Positions 26,028-34,996 of a stretch of 64,000 nucleotides of DNA are shown piece by piece; positions within the stretch are counted from its first letter, which is position 1; the number at the start of each line of letters is the position of its first letter. Position numbers and translations under genes: made by a program. Source of the stretch: an uncultured bacterium (lineage in GTDB: Bacteria > Desulfobacterota > Desulfovibrionia > Desulfovibrionales > Desulfovibrionaceae). The notes beneath the pieces were generated by a model, which made no database searches, was not told where the DNA came from, and worked only from the letters and a program-made list of their open reading frames with translations. The stretch lies in NCBI GenBank assembly GCA_905214305.1, contig CAJMLK010000002.1:1-64000 (forward strand), read 5' to 3'.

Positions 26028-27203
26028 TCAGGCCAGATTGGCCTTGTTGCCGCCGTCCAGAAGGTTGAGAGCCAGAGTGCGCTCCTGACGGAAACGGTTT
26101 TGCACAGCGGCCTGCACCTCGCTGGTGGAGGAGCCGAACTGGCCGGAACGCACCTTGTACACGTTGGTGATAAGCTTGCGCTCATAGGCCGGGTCATCAG
26201 GGTCGCCGCTCATGGCCTCGGCACGGGCAAAAATGCGCGCGGCGCCTGTGGGACCATGCTGCACGGATGTGCTCCAGATCACCTCGCGCATGGCCGGTGA
26301 CAGGCTGTCTGCCTCCAGCGCGGTACGCTGGCTGATGCCTTCCACAGCGGGTTTATAATGACTTTCGCGCACATAGGCCTCCTGCAAGGCTTCAAAGCGC
26401 TCGGGCTGCGCCTCGGCAATGGCACGCCACATGTCGGGCATGGCTCCCTTGCGGCTGCCCGTGTTTCCCGGCCCTGCGGCACGCAGCTTTTTGGAGATGT
26501 CCGGGGCTTCGCCATCCAGAAATTCAAGAAAGTCATTGAGACTGCCCGCGCGCGAAGACACCTGATACTTGCCGTATGAAGTACCGCCGTTACGGTCATA
26601 GCCTACGGCCGCTATGCCGTCGCGGCCTGATTCAAACTGGGCGGAAAGCTTGCCCAGCTCCATTTCTGCCGCGTCCGGCTGCCGCCGCTTTTGCCGGGCC
26701 TTGCCCTGTGCCGGGGCTTGCGGGCGACTGTGTACAAAATCACCGCCATTCAGGCCACCCAGGCTCTCGCCCACAGTGCTGGAAAGCGAATGCAGCTGAC
26801 GTGCTGCCCCCATGCTGCGGGCCAGATCAAGGGTTGATCCGTTGCCGGAAACACTTTGCATGAGTCCCTCAAGGGCCTGTGTCTGGCGCAGATCAGCCTG
26901 AGCCTTGCCAAAGACCTGAGCACGCATGAGATCGCTGGGACTGCGCCCCGCAAGCACGAGATTGCGCGCGGGGGCCTGCATGCCGACAAGTTCCGCAGAC
27001 CGGGCCTGCGTCGGCAGTTCCCGGCTGCTCGTGCCTTGCGCGGACTGCGGAAGCGACGCGGCCTCCTGGGCCTGACGCGACTGCCCCTGCATCACAGCGG
27101 CAAAACCTGCACCGCCGTCAGTCGGCGCGGCGCGGCGCGGGCTGGCAGCCTGACTCTGCTGAGTCTCGGTGGGGGGACGGATAAGAAAATTGGAAAGCGC
27201 CAT
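26028..27203 (-). CDS. Muramidase-like protein of the motility block
   Basis: A 391-residue protein. The first 170 residues are low-complexity and Gln/Ala/Ser-rich. The C-terminal domain (about 175-390) has a lysozyme/chitosanase-like catalytic pattern: LSAQFESGRDGIAAVGYDRN then GGTSYGKYQVSSRAGSLNDF, where the Glu and the SYGKYQ motif are typical. Comparable domains occur in phage or VgrG-associated lysozymes. Cutting peptidoglycan for rod passage (the job FlgJ does elsewhere) would fit the setting. No signal peptide is seen, so export might use the flagellar apparatus. Start at 27203 supported by AGGAGG; a sigma54-type promoter is 45 bp upstream. Confidence 0.75.
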   Translation of the reverse strand: MALSNFLIRPPTETQQSQAASPRRAAPTDGGAGFAAVMQGQSRQAQEAASLPQSAQGTSSRELPTQARSAELVGMQAPARNLVLAGRSPSDLMRAQVFGKAQADLRQTQALEGLMQSVSGNGSTLDLARSMGAARQLHSLSSTVGESLGGLNGGDFVHSRPQAPAQGKARQKRRQPDAAEMELGKLSAQFESGRDGIAAVGYDRNGGTSYGKYQVSSRAGSLNDFLEFLDGEAPDISKKLRAAGPGNTGSRKGAMPDMWRAIAEAQPERFEALQEAYVRESHYKPAVEGISQRTALEADSLSPAMREVIWSTSVQHGPTGAARIFARAEAMSGDPDDPAYERKLITNVYKVRSGQFGSSTSEVQAAVQNRFRQERTLALNLLDGGNKANLA

Positions 27204-27246
27204 GTGTTCCTCCTGAGCGGCTGATCTGATGCCGCACAGAAGAGAC

Positions 27247-27262
27247 AGCAAGTACAGTGCCA
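27247..27262 (-). promoter_or_regulatory. Sigma54-type promoter of the muramidase/GT9 operon
   Basis: The - strand sequence TGGCACTGTACTTGCT is a full match to TGGCAC-N5-TTGCW. The start codon is 44 bp downstream, leaving a leader of about 30 nt. Confidence 0.85.
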
Positions 27263-27533
27263 AGATGCCAAAGGCAAGGCATTGCAGCGAGTTGAATATG
27301 CAGTGGTGGAAAACCTGCGGCGGGCAACCGTCGGCACGGCAGGGCACGACGGGCATGCCGCCAGAATGCCGACACGACGCAGTCAGATGGCCGTTACATG
27401 CGCGGCAAGAGATCGGCGCTGCCTGTACAAAATGTCAGACGGTGCGACTTGCCAGCATGCCGCCATGCGGCGGACACCAAAACAGAGGTGAGGAAAAAAG
27501 AAAAAAGGAGGGAGCACGCCAGAGGCTGTCTCC
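27263..27533. other. Gene-free stretch upstream of the muramidase operon
   Basis: About 270 bp with no supportable gene. It may carry the enhancer site for the sigma54 activator, but I could not pick out a clear dyad. Confidence 0.4.
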
Positions 27534-27648
27534 AGATGTAGTGTTCCAATAGGCTGTTCACCCTCCCCAAATCGGTAAAGCTGGAGTTAGCAGACAACAG
27601 CAAACCGAGTGAGGGAAAGGGTGAACAACGTATTGACACTCTACATCT
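27534..27648. mobile_element. MITE-like element with long imperfect terminal inverted repeats
   Basis: About 115 bp. The left end AGATGTAGTGTTCCAATAGG, continuing CTGTTCACCCTCCC, is repeated in inverted form at the right end (27612-27648) with a few mismatches and indels. The centre is short and non-coding. The right terminus overlaps the stop codon of uvrC. This is the form of a miniature inverted-repeat element derived from an insertion sequence; its parent is not in the window. Confidence 0.6.
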
Positions 27649-29806
27649 AGCGCAAACCGGACAGCTTTTCCCACAACATGGCGGCCTTGGCCCGGCCAAT
27701 GCCCGGCAGCTTGCACAGTTCTTCCTGAGTGGCGGCGCACATGGCGTCCACACTGCCGAAGTGGTCCCACAGCAGTCGCGCCGTGGCCGGGCCAATGCCG
27801 GGCAGACGCATGAGCTCGCCAGAAAGAGCCGCACCACGTCGGGCTTTGCGGTGACGGCCGATGGCAAAGCGGTGGGTTGTGTCGCGCACATTTTGCAGAA
27901 AAAGCAGTTCCTGTCCCCCTTCGCGCAGGGGCAGGGCGTTGGCGCGGTTGGGCACAAAGATGCGGTCGGCCACATTGCCCGCGCGGCGGTCGGCATGGCC
28001 TTGCTCGTCACGGGCCTTGGCAATGGCCGCCAGAGCGAAAAGGTCGGGCTGGCCCGCCTCTTCAAGGGCGCGCTGTATGGTGCGCAACTGTCCCCTGCCA
28101 CCGTCAATAAGCAGCAGGTCGGGCCAGGGGGCGCCGCTTTCCAGCCTGCGGGCCACCCATGCGTACAGGGTGGCGTAGTCGTCGCCGCTGTCGGGCATGC
28201 TGTAGGTGCGGTACTGCTCACGCGCGGGGCGGCCGTCTTCAAAAACCACCATGCCCACACGTGTCTGGCGGCCGCCGGTGTGCGACACGTCCACGCATTC
28301 TATGCGGTTGGGAGGCCCGGAAAGGTGCAGGGCGCGGGCCAGCTTTTCCAGAATGCTCACTTCAGATTTTTGTTCCTGACGGCGCGCTTCTTCGCGGGCG
28401 TTGGACTGGGCCATGTCGATCAGCTGGTTGTCCCCGGCGTTCTGGGGCGGCACTATGCGCACCGCACCGCCACGCCGGTCAGCCAGAGTTTGTTCCAGAA
28501 GTTCGCGTCCCGTCAGGGCTGCGGAGGCAGCCTCAACATCTTGCGCACTGTTGGTGGCCGCTGGCAGACGGGGCTGAGAATCCGGTAGCGGGCCAGGTTG
28601 CAAATCAGGCTGCCAATCAGGTTGCCAATCAGGTTGCAGGTCAGGTTGCAAGTCAGGCGCCGGGGCTGGCTGCGGGGCTGGCGCAGGCGCGGGCTGCGCG
28701 TCCATCGGGGGAAGGGGGGCGTCCGTCGGCGCAGTGTCCGCAGTCTGCAAAAGGACAGAGGCTGCGGCAGGCGACGCGGCCGTCATCGGTTCGGAGTCTG
28801 CACTGGTTTCGTCTTCCGGGGCCTCGTCAGTATCCGGGGCATCCACACTTTCAATGTCCTCGGGCAGCCAGGGCAGCAGGATGCGCGGCGGTGGGGTGAT
28901 CTGGCTGTAATATTGGCTCACAAAGCTCCAGAGCAGCTCCGGGGCGTCCTCAAAGGTCAGGCCGGGCCAGTAGAAAGCGCGTCCGTCCGTTACCGCCCCG
29001 CCCCGTACAAAGGCTATGCCCAGAGCCAGACCTTTGTCCGCCTGATACAGACCAACGGCATCCATGTCGCCGCCGCCGGGCAGGACAGCAGCCTGCCGCT
29101 CCACAGTGCGCTCCACGGCGCGTATCTGGTCGCGCAGCACTGCGGCTTTTTCAAACTCCAGTTCTTCCGAGGCCAGATCCATTGCCTCACGCAGGCTGTC
29201 CAGCAGTGGGGCGGCACGGCCTTGCAGAAGGTCGCACACCTTGCGCACGTTTTCATTGTATTCCTGCGGGGTCACCAAATCCATGCAGGGGGCGGGACAT
29301 TGGCCCATAAAGTGATACAGGCACGCGCGCACGCGGTTTTTCATGGCCCTGTCGGAACAGCGGCGCAAGGCAAAGGCGCGGTGTATGAGTTTCCACGTCT
29401 CACGGGCGGACAGGGCGGAAGTGAACGGGCCGAAGTAGCGCGCGCCGTCACGTCTGGCCTGACGCACCACTTCAAGACGTGGAAAGGGGTGCTTGGGATT
29501 GAGCCGAAACAGCACGTACTGCTTGTCATCCCGCAAAACAATATTATAGCGGGGCCTGTGCTTTTTGATCAGGCTTGATTCAAGAAGCAGAGCCTCTTTT
29601 TCCGTTGTTGTGGTGAGGTAGTCTATGCTTCGGGCATGGGAAAGCATGGCCTTTGTCTTGGCAGGCAAGCCTTCGGGCCTGAAGTAGGAAAGCACGCGGC
29701 GACGCAGAACACGGGCTTTGCCCACGTAAATGATGCGGCCGCGTTCATCCTTGTACAGATAGACGCCGGGAGAAAGAGGGATGCTGGCTGGTTCTGGTTT
29801 TTGCAT
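27647..29806 (-). CDS. uvrC: UvrC, excinuclease ABC subunit C, with a Pro/Gln/Asp-rich insertion
   Basis: A 719-residue UvrC, which makes both incisions in nucleotide excision repair. It has a GIY-YIG domain (YKDERGRIIYVGKARVLRRR, about 18-37), a Cys cluster (about 150-175), a UVR domain binding UvrB (about 205-240), a C-terminal RNase H-like nuclease (IECVDVSHTGGRQTRVGMVV from about 502), and helix-hairpin-helix motifs (LPGIGPATA, LPGIGRAKA). Between the UVR and nuclease domains, residues about 320-435 are an insertion rich in P, A, Q and D with short repeats (DLQPD, DWQPDWQPD), making it about 100 residues longer than usual. The stop lies inside a MITE-like end. UvrA is also in the window, 20 kb away. 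Confidence 0.95.
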   Translation of the reverse strand: MQKPEPASIPLSPGVYLYKDERGRIIYVGKARVLRRRVLSYFRPEGLPAKTKAMLSHARSIDYLTTTTEKEALLLESSLIKKHRPRYNIVLRDDKQYVLFRLNPKHPFPRLEVVRQARRDGARYFGPFTSALSARETWKLIHRAFALRRCSDRAMKNRVRACLYHFMGQCPAPCMDLVTPQEYNENVRKVCDLLQGRAAPLLDSLREAMDLASEELEFEKAAVLRDQIRAVERTVERQAAVLPGGGDMDAVGLYQADKGLALGIAFVRGGAVTDGRAFYWPGLTFEDAPELLWSFVSQYYSQITPPPRILLPWLPEDIESVDAPDTDEAPEDETSADSEPMTAASPAAASVLLQTADTAPTDAPLPPMDAQPAPAPAPQPAPAPDLQPDLQPDWQPDWQPDLQPGPLPDSQPRLPAATNSAQDVEAASAALTGRELLEQTLADRRGGAVRIVPPQNAGDNQLIDMAQSNAREEARRQEQKSEVSILEKLARALHLSGPPNRIECVDVSHTGGRQTRVGMVVFEDGRPAREQYRTYSMPDSGDDYATLYAWVARRLESGAPWPDLLLIDGGRGQLRTIQRALEEAGQPDLFALAAIAKARDEQGHADRRAGNVADRIFVPNRANALPLREGGQELLFLQNVRDTTHRFAIGRHRKARRGAALSGELMRLPGIGPATARLLWDHFGSVDAMCAATQEELCKLPGIGRAKAAMLWEKLSGLR

Positions 29807-30160
29807 GGAGCAACAGTACGTTAAAAGTGTTTCTTTTGCCGGACAATGGGGCTGTTCGCACCAGAAGAGACCGCCCGGCTTTTCCGCGCGGAGATATGAA
29901 GCCGACCCCTGCCGCGTCTGAAAGCATGCGTCCTCAACGGCAAGATTCTTCGGCGGGAGCCGACAGTTTCATGTGCAGCCCTTGCCTGTGCAGCCCTTGC
30001 CTGTGCAGCCTGTGGCTGCGTCCGTGGCTGGCTGCGGTGGGCCGCTGCATATACACAGTAACCATCCCGGCTTCACTTGCCAACCTGAAGACACCGGGGC
30101 GTGGGAGGGGCTTGGCTGCGCACAGCGGCCCGGGCTGTTCGGGGCGGAGCGCGCAGGGTA
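29807..30160. other. Gene-free region with a 15-bp tandem repeat
   Basis: About 350 bp between uvrC and the porin terminator. Three copies of a roughly 15-bp unit (GTGCAGCCCTTGCCT) run from about 29970 to 30012. No gene is supported. Confidence 0.5.
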
Positions 30161-30193
30161 CGAAAAAAGGGGAAGCCTTTCGGCTTCCCCTTT
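30161..30193 (-). terminator. Porin terminator
   Basis: A 12-bp perfect stem (30166-30177/30182-30193) with a 4-nt loop, followed on the - strand by six Ts. It is 29 bp past the porin stop. Confidence 0.92.
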
Positions 30194-30221
30194 GTAGAGC
30201 GGAATCAGAGATCGTGTTTTC

Positions 30222-31775
30222 TTAGAAAGAGTACACGAAGCTCAGGTTGACGTTCCAGGGGTCACGCACTTCGTCGGACTTGCCGTTCATCTTGCTGTTG
30301 CCCCAGACGGACTTGGACTGGTCAAGCCAGGTCGCAAGGTAGGCGGCGTCAAGCATGACGGTGAAGTTTTCGTACATCTGGTAGCTGTTGGTCAGACCGA
30401 TTTCCATGGCGTAGTCCATGGTGGTCATGTACAGGGGATCCATGCCGAGGTTGTTGGCACCGGCATTGACGGTGGTGTCAAGAGCGCCGTTGGCGGCAAC
30501 GCCGTTGCGCACCAGCTTTTTAGCCATGGAGGGGCTGTTGGTGCCGCCGATCAGGTTCACGCGGAAGGTGTGCTTCAGGTCTTCCAGGAAGCTCATGTCC
30601 TTCAAGCGCGCGCCCACGCCCCAGGTACCGGCCATGCTGTAGCCAAGGGTGGCTTCGCGGGCGATGTAGGGGTTGCCGTTGAAGGCAAAGTTGGAGAAGC
30701 CGTTGTTATTGTTGTTCACGCTCAGGCTGGGCATGCGGCCGGAACCGTCGGCCGGATCGTTGCTGTCACCGGAGCCGTACCAGCCGTAGATGCCGGGGAT
30801 GGCCCAGTCAAGCTTGTATTCGGCAAGCAGAGAAGCCAGCCAACCGGAACGGTTGAGGCGGCTCTGGTCGTAGCTGGCGGAACCGTAGTTGAAATCCCAC
30901 GCGATGCGGATGGGGTCAAACATGGTCACTTCACCGGTCAGGCCCGCCCAGATGGCGTTGCCGTATTCGCCCAGCCTGTTGCTGGCGTAGGAGCCGTCCT
31001 TATGACGGGCACCACCGGCAGGAACCATGCCAGCCTTGGGGTACTTGCCGGAAGTGCCGGCGAAGTTATCCATATAACCATTGTCGGTACGGAAGGCGTT
31101 GGGGCCGATGGCAGCGTACATGACCCAGGGGGTCACTTTCACGCCGTCAAAGGTCAGGGGCACGAGCAGGGCGGCAACGTCCACGTTATCCATATAGTTG
31201 CTCTGGTTGCCACTGTTGTTGGTGTTGTAGTTGTCGTTCCAGGGGCGGGCCCACAGGGCGGTCACGCCAACGTTTTCGTTGAACTGGTAGGAGGCGGTGA
31301 TGCCGGCTACGTCGTCGTTGAACACGTTGCTGCCGGTGGTGAAGCTGGGCAGGGCCATGCCCTGAATGCCCATGCGCACCTTCAGGTCGGTCTGGGGAAC
31401 GATCCAGTCGATGTAAGCGTTCTTCAGCTTGATGACATCGTTGGCATCAGCGCCAAGAGCGCCGCCGCCGCCGTTGCCGTTGCCGTCGTTCTTGCTTTTG
31501 CCCCAGGTGTCTTTGCCAATTTCAAAGAACACGGTACCGGACAGGGATTCGGAAGCAACGGCGTCCAACTGCAGGCGTACGCGCTGGTTGGCTTCGAACT
31601 CGTCTTCACTCTTGTTGTAACCGGTGCGGCCGTTGCCGCCGGTGAAGTTGCCGTTCATGCCGTAGTCAAAGCTCATGATCCACTGGCCCTTGGCCTTGAA
31701 GTCGATGGCGCTGGCGCCTGTGGCAGCGCCGAACACCAGACCGGCCGCCAACAGAAGAGTAGCGATCTTTTTCAT
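30222..31775 (-). CDS. Outer-membrane porin of the Desulfovibrio homotrimeric type
   Basis: A 517-residue outer-membrane beta-barrel. It has a Sec signal peptide (KKIATLLLAAGLVFGAATGA then SAIDF, cleavage after ASA at about residue 23), alternating beta-strand patterns throughout, and a C-terminal strand ending in Phe (NVNLSFVYSF), the BAM-recognition signal. Asn/Gly-rich loops (GNGNGGGGAL, NNNNNGF) are surface-loop-like. This matches the abundant porins of Desulfovibrio, which admit small hydrophilic solutes. The ATG at 31775 has AAAGGAAGG upstream, and a sigma70-type promoter and a strong terminator frame the gene as a single transcript. Confidence 0.92.
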   Translation of the reverse strand: MKKIATLLLAAGLVFGAATGASAIDFKAKGQWIMSFDYGMNGNFTGGNGRTGYNKSEDEFEANQRVRLQLDAVASESLSGTVFFEIGKDTWGKSKNDGNGNGGGGALGADANDVIKLKNAYIDWIVPQTDLKVRMGIQGMALPSFTTGSNVFNDDVAGITASYQFNENVGVTALWARPWNDNYNTNNSGNQSNYMDNVDVAALLVPLTFDGVKVTPWVMYAAIGPNAFRTDNGYMDNFAGTSGKYPKAGMVPAGGARHKDGSYASNRLGEYGNAIWAGLTGEVTMFDPIRIAWDFNYGSASYDQSRLNRSGWLASLLAEYKLDWAIPGIYGWYGSGDSNDPADGSGRMPSLSVNNNNNGFSNFAFNGNPYIAREATLGYSMAGTWGVGARLKDMSFLEDLKHTFRVNLIGGTNSPSMAKKLVRNGVAANGALDTTVNAGANNLGMDPLYMTTMDYAMEIGLTNSYQMYENFTVMLDAAYLATWLDQSKSVWGNSKMNGKSDEVRDPWNVNLSFVYSF

Positions 31776-31853
31776 GGTTAACCTTCCTTTATTTTGCCCA
31801 AAAGGGCATGTTTTACTATACACGCCTGTGGAGCGGATGTCCGCTTCGGGCCA

Positions 31854-31882
31854 ACTATAGGAAAGGCCCGCACACTTTGCAA
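31854..31882 (-). promoter_or_regulatory. Sigma70-type promoter of the porin
   Basis: On the - strand, TTGCAA at 31882-31877 and TATAGT at 31859-31854 are separated by exactly 17 bp. The start codon is about 80 bp downstream. Confidence 0.7.
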
Positions 31883-32098
31883 GCATATTCGTGCAAAAAT
31901 TTTAACCCGTCGGAGGATAGGAATGAAAAAAAAGATCAATCCCCCGGAAAATCTACAGGTTAAAGGAAATCTAGAGAGAAAATTTTTTTTCGCCGCACGA
32001 CAAATTTTTACCCCAAATTAGCCAGTATGTGTAAGGATACAGTAAAAACAGCCTGTTATGGCGAGTCGGCTGGCGGTATAAAATTTTTCAGGGGCCAT
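31883..32098. other. AT-rich stretch between porin promoter and trpB terminator
   Basis: About 215 bp, AT-rich with several A/T runs (around 31890-32020). It may contain upstream activating sites for the porin. No gene. Confidence 0.4.
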
Positions 32099-32101
32099 GA
32101 G

Positions 32102-32130
32102 AAAAGCCGGGGAACTGGCCCCGGCTTTTT
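32102..32130 (-). terminator. trpB terminator (bidirectional form)
   Basis: Stem AAAAGCCGGGG/CCCCGGCTTTT at 32102-32112/32119-32129 with a 6-nt loop. It lies about 25 bp past a P1-type hairpin at the trpB stop. Confidence 0.85.
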
Positions 32131-32133
32131 CAG

Positions 32134-32159
32134 CGCAACTTCAACGTGAAGTTGCTCTA
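32134..32159 (-). repeat. P1 palindrome of the dispersed element at the trpB stop codon
   Basis: On the - strand the sequence starts with the trpB stop, TAGAGCAACTTCACG, and folds back with GAAGTTGC (8-bp stem). This is the P1 end of the dispersed element without the core, again supplying the TAG stop. Confidence 0.6.
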
Positions 32160-33368
32160 GATTTCGCCTTTTTCCATCATTTCCGCCACCTGCGCCACGT
32201 CCTTGTCGCCCCGGCCAGAAAGATTGACCAGCAGGACGGCGTCCACGGGCATGGCAGGGGCCATTTTAACGGCATGCGCCAGCGCGTGGGAGGATTCCAG
32301 AGCCGGGATGATGCCTTCGTGGCGGGACAGGGTGAAGAAAGCTTCCAGAGCCTCCTTGTCCGTAATGCTCACGTATTCGGCTCGACCCGCGTCTTTGAGC
32401 ATGGCGTGTTCCGGGCCGACAGAGGGATAGTCCAGCCCCGCGGAGATGGAGTACACCGCCCCGGCATCACCCGTTGCATCCTTGATCATGTACGAATTGA
32501 AGCCGTGCAGCACGCCCGGTTCGCCAAGGCAAAGCGATGCCGCATGCTGGCCGTAGTCCGCACCGTGCCCGCCCGGCTCCACGCCGATGAGGCGCACATC
32601 CGCATCATTCACAAAGCCGGAAAAGATGCCGATGGCGTTTGAACCGCCGCCCACGCAGGCCAGCACCGCATCCGGCAGTTGCCCGCAGGCTTCAAGCATC
32701 TGCTTGCGTGCCTCGTTGCCCACCACCGACTGGAACTGGCGTACCATATAAGGATAGGGATGCGGCCCGACGGCGGAACCCAGCACATAAAATATGGCAT
32801 CGTCCGACACCCACAGGGCAAGGGCCTCGTCCACGGCTTCCTTGAGGGTGCGCTGGCCGGATGTGGCCGCCACAACGTCAGCCCCGAGCATGCGCATGCG
32901 GATGACGTTGAGGTGCTGGCGCTCCATGTCCACTTCGCCCATGCAGATGGTGCATTCAAGGCCCATGAGGGCTGCCGTGGCGGCTGTGGCTACGCCGTGC
33001 TGCCCAGCGCCGGTTTCAGCGATGATGCGGCTTTTGCCCATGCGCTTTGCCAGCAGGCACTGACCAAGCGTATTGTTGATCTTGTGCGCCCCGAGGTGGT
33101 TGAGGTCTTCGCGCTTGAGCCATATCTGCGCTCCGCCCAGTTTTTGGCTCAGGTTGGCGCAGTGAAAGACCGGGCTGGGGCGTCCTGTATAATGGATGAA
33201 AAGGTCGTTGAGTTCCCGCATGAAGGCGGGGTCGGCCAGAGCCGAATTCATGGCTGCGGTCAGCTCATCCAGACGGGCCTTGACGGGTTCGGGAACAAAC
33301 TGGCCGCCATAGGCGCCAAAAAAGCCCTTGCTGTCGGGCTTGTCATGGGGTGCGGAATGCTGGCTCAT
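32157..33368 (-). CDS. trpB: Tryptophan synthase beta chain
   Basis: A 403-residue PLP enzyme joining indole and serine into tryptophan. The family start [14 protein letters not shown], the PLP-lysine region [15 protein letters not shown], and the phosphate-binding GGGSNAIG are all present, as is ESSHALAHA near the C-terminus. The ATG at 33368 has AAGGAG upstream. No other trp gene is adjacent, so trpA and the rest must be elsewhere, or this copy may salvage indole. Divergent from thyX. The stop codon forms part of a P1-type palindrome. Confidence 0.95.
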   Translation of the reverse strand: MSQHSAPHDKPDSKGFFGAYGGQFVPEPVKARLDELTAAMNSALADPAFMRELNDLFIHYTGRPSPVFHCANLSQKLGGAQIWLKREDLNHLGAHKINNTLGQCLLAKRMGKSRIIAETGAGQHGVATAATAALMGLECTICMGEVDMERQHLNVIRMRMLGADVVAATSGQRTLKEAVDEALALWVSDDAIFYVLGSAVGPHPYPYMVRQFQSVVGNEARKQMLEACGQLPDAVLACVGGGSNAIGIFSGFVNDADVRLIGVEPGGHGADYGQHAASLCLGEPGVLHGFNSYMIKDATGDAGAVYSISAGLDYPSVGPEHAMLKDAGRAEYVSITDKEALEAFFTLSRHEGIIPALESSHALAHAVKMAPAMPVDAVLLVNLSGRGDKDVAQVAEMMEKGEI

Positions 33369-33672
33369 GCGATCTCCTTGCTGCTGATGCTGTGTCGCCG
33401 TCATGCTACCTGACCTGCGGCAAAACGCCGTTCTGCCGTAACCCGGCGCAGCGCCGTCGTATAGGGCGGCTTCGGGACCGGTAAGCCTGAAAAGCGCAAA
33501 GGCTGAAAAACGGTTCTCACTCTGGCGTTTTGAACACTCTGTGTCAAGGCACTTTCGTGCATGTGCCATATGGGTTGTACGGTGGATGCCTTGTGATTTT
33601 GTGTTCTTCTTGCCGTAGCGTGCTGTTTCGCTTATGCTTGCTGTGCGCGCATTTATGCGCCAAGGAGTTGAA
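33369..33672. other. Intergenic region between divergent trpB and thyX
   Basis: About 300 bp that should contain both promoters. I see no trp leader peptide with tandem Trp codons and no T-box or TRAP-like repeats, so regulation of trpB cannot be read from the sequence. Confidence 0.4.
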
Positions 33673-34476
33673 ATGCTGGATGAAAAATTTACCGGAAACG
33701 GCAAGGTAGTGCTGCTGGCCGGCGGCGGGAAAATCTATACGGACATCGCGGCGCGTTTTGTGCGCAGCGAGAGGGATCTGGAAGACATAGTGGCTTCTCC
33801 CTATTCCAAAAAGATTGTGGAGAACATTCTGTCATCAGGCCACAGGGCCGCGCTTGAATTTGATTTTTTCATTTTCGGCCTTGAAGGCTACTCCCGCGTG
33901 ACTGAGACCCAGCTTGTGCGCAAGCGTCTGGCTTCGTACCTTATCAAGTCGGGGCGGGCCGAGCTTGGCGGCAAGCGCCGCTATTCGGTGGTTTATCCGC
34001 GCGGCGTGGCGGAATTTGCGGCTCCGGTGACCTTGCCCGGCGGTGCAACGGTGAACCTGAGCGGACGCGATCTGGCCGATCTGGGCCGCCAGTGGTACGA
34101 GGCGGGGCTTGATGCGGGCCTGCCCGAAGAAGACTTGCGCTATCTCAAGCCGCAGGCCACCGAGTTCAAGGCCATTGTCGGCATGAATGCTCATGCGCTG
34201 CTGGACTGGTTTTCCATTCGCTGCTGCCGTAATGCCCAGCACGAAATCCAGCACCTTGCCTGGCAGATGCTGCGTCTGAGCCGCAAGGCAGCCCCCGACC
34301 TTTTCGCAGGGGCAGGACCCAACTGCGTACAGCTGGGGTATTGCCCGGAAAACGCCCTGCAGAACGCCCGCTGTAGAGGGCGCATCATCACCAAGGATGA
34401 CGCCATGACCCTGCTGCGCTCTGCCAGAGGCACTGCGGCAGCGCCTCCGGCTCAGGATGAATTTGCGGAAGACTAG
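33673..34476 (+). CDS. thyX: ThyX-family FAD-dependent thymidylate synthase with a variant motif
   Basis: A 267-residue flavin-dependent thymidylate synthase, making dTMP from dUMP. Family context is clear: [40 protein letters not shown], and the C-terminal [18 protein letters not shown]. The ThyX motif RHRxxSxNxxSxR reads [13 protein letters not shown] (residues 83-95), so the His is Lys84 and the Asn is Leu90. These are unusual, and reduced or altered activity is possible. AAGGAG precedes the ATG at 33673. The TAG stop begins a copy of the dispersed element. Confidence 0.85.
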   Translation: MLDEKFTGNGKVVLLAGGGKIYTDIAARFVRSERDLEDIVASPYSKKIVENILSSGHRAALEFDFFIFGLEGYSRVTETQLVRKRLASYLIKSGRAELGGKRRYSVVYPRGVAEFAAPVTLPGGATVNLSGRDLADLGRQWYEAGLDAGLPEEDLRYLKPQATEFKAIVGMNAHALLDWFSIRCCRNAQHEIQHLAWQMLRLSRKAAPDLFAGAGPNCVQLGYCPENALQNARCRGRIITKDDAMTLLRSARGTAAAPPAQDEFAED

Positions 34477-34535
34477 GGCAATTTCACTTTGAAACTGCTC
34501 TGGCGGGTGCTGAGCAATCGCCCGCCTGCTGTCGT
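34474..34535 (+). repeat. Dispersed element, P1 end fused to the thyX stop
   Basis: TAGGGCAATTTCACTTTGAA with a complementary half (AAACTGCTC) forms the P1 hairpin, followed by GGCGGGTGCTGAGCAA, a diverged start of the core. The remaining 130 bp before the next copy are not clearly related. Confidence 0.7.
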
Positions 34536-34668
34536 CACAGGCCGCCTGTCCGCCCCGCCATGCGATGGCTGCGCGTTGGGGCGTTGCTCCCGGATCGGGT
34601 GCAGAAAACCGCGCTTGCAGGGCTTACATGCGTCAGGGAAAGAGTGTACGCTTTTCCAGCGTGGCGCT

Positions 34669-34810
34669 GGAGCAATTTTTTTTTGAAACTGCTCTGGCGG
34701 CTGCGGTAGCGGAGGCCCGCCGCGCAGGCGCAGTTTACCCGCGCGGTTGAACGCCGGAGCGGGCGTCGTGGAAGCATTGGGAACAGATATTCTCGATGCG
34801 AAAATACTCT
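34669..34810 (+). repeat. Dispersed intergenic element, copy E (variant right end)
   Basis: A nearly complete copy: P1 (GGAGCAATTTTTTTTTGAAA, CTGCTC), core (GGCGGCTGCGG to GCGCGGTTGAACGCCGG), then the variant P2 ending CGATGCGAAAATACTCT. It ends 185 bp from the stop of the convergent O-antigen-ligase-like gene. Confidence 0.8.
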
Positions 34811-34996
34811 AAAGAATTCAGGCTTCCATCCGTTCTTCGTCGGCATGCTGCGATCTTGCATGCCGCAAGTCGTCTGCCGGCAAGCTGTCTGCCAATGTCG
34901 ACATGCCCGGTGCGAAGCGCCGGGCAACAGGCAGTGTGGTCGGCCCGAAAGAGCAGGGCGCGCATTTTCTTGGGCCACTGACTGCCGGGACCAGCC

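Noticed and set aside
26028..27203. Type VI or phage module because of the VgrG/lysozyme-like domain
   Set aside because: No other T6SS or phage genes; sigma54-type promoter and neighbours point to motility.
28598..28670. CRISPR-like short repeats inside uvrC
   Set aside because: Repeats are in frame, short and irregular, and encode the Q-P-D insertion; no spacers.
30570..31781. 403-codon frame antisense to the porin
   Set aside because: Shadow of the porin gene; amino acid composition (A, V, G, H) is that of an antisense frame and there is no ribosome-binding site.
33369..33672. Tryptophan attenuator or T-box before trpB
   Set aside because: No Trp-rich leader peptide, T-box motif or alternating stems found.
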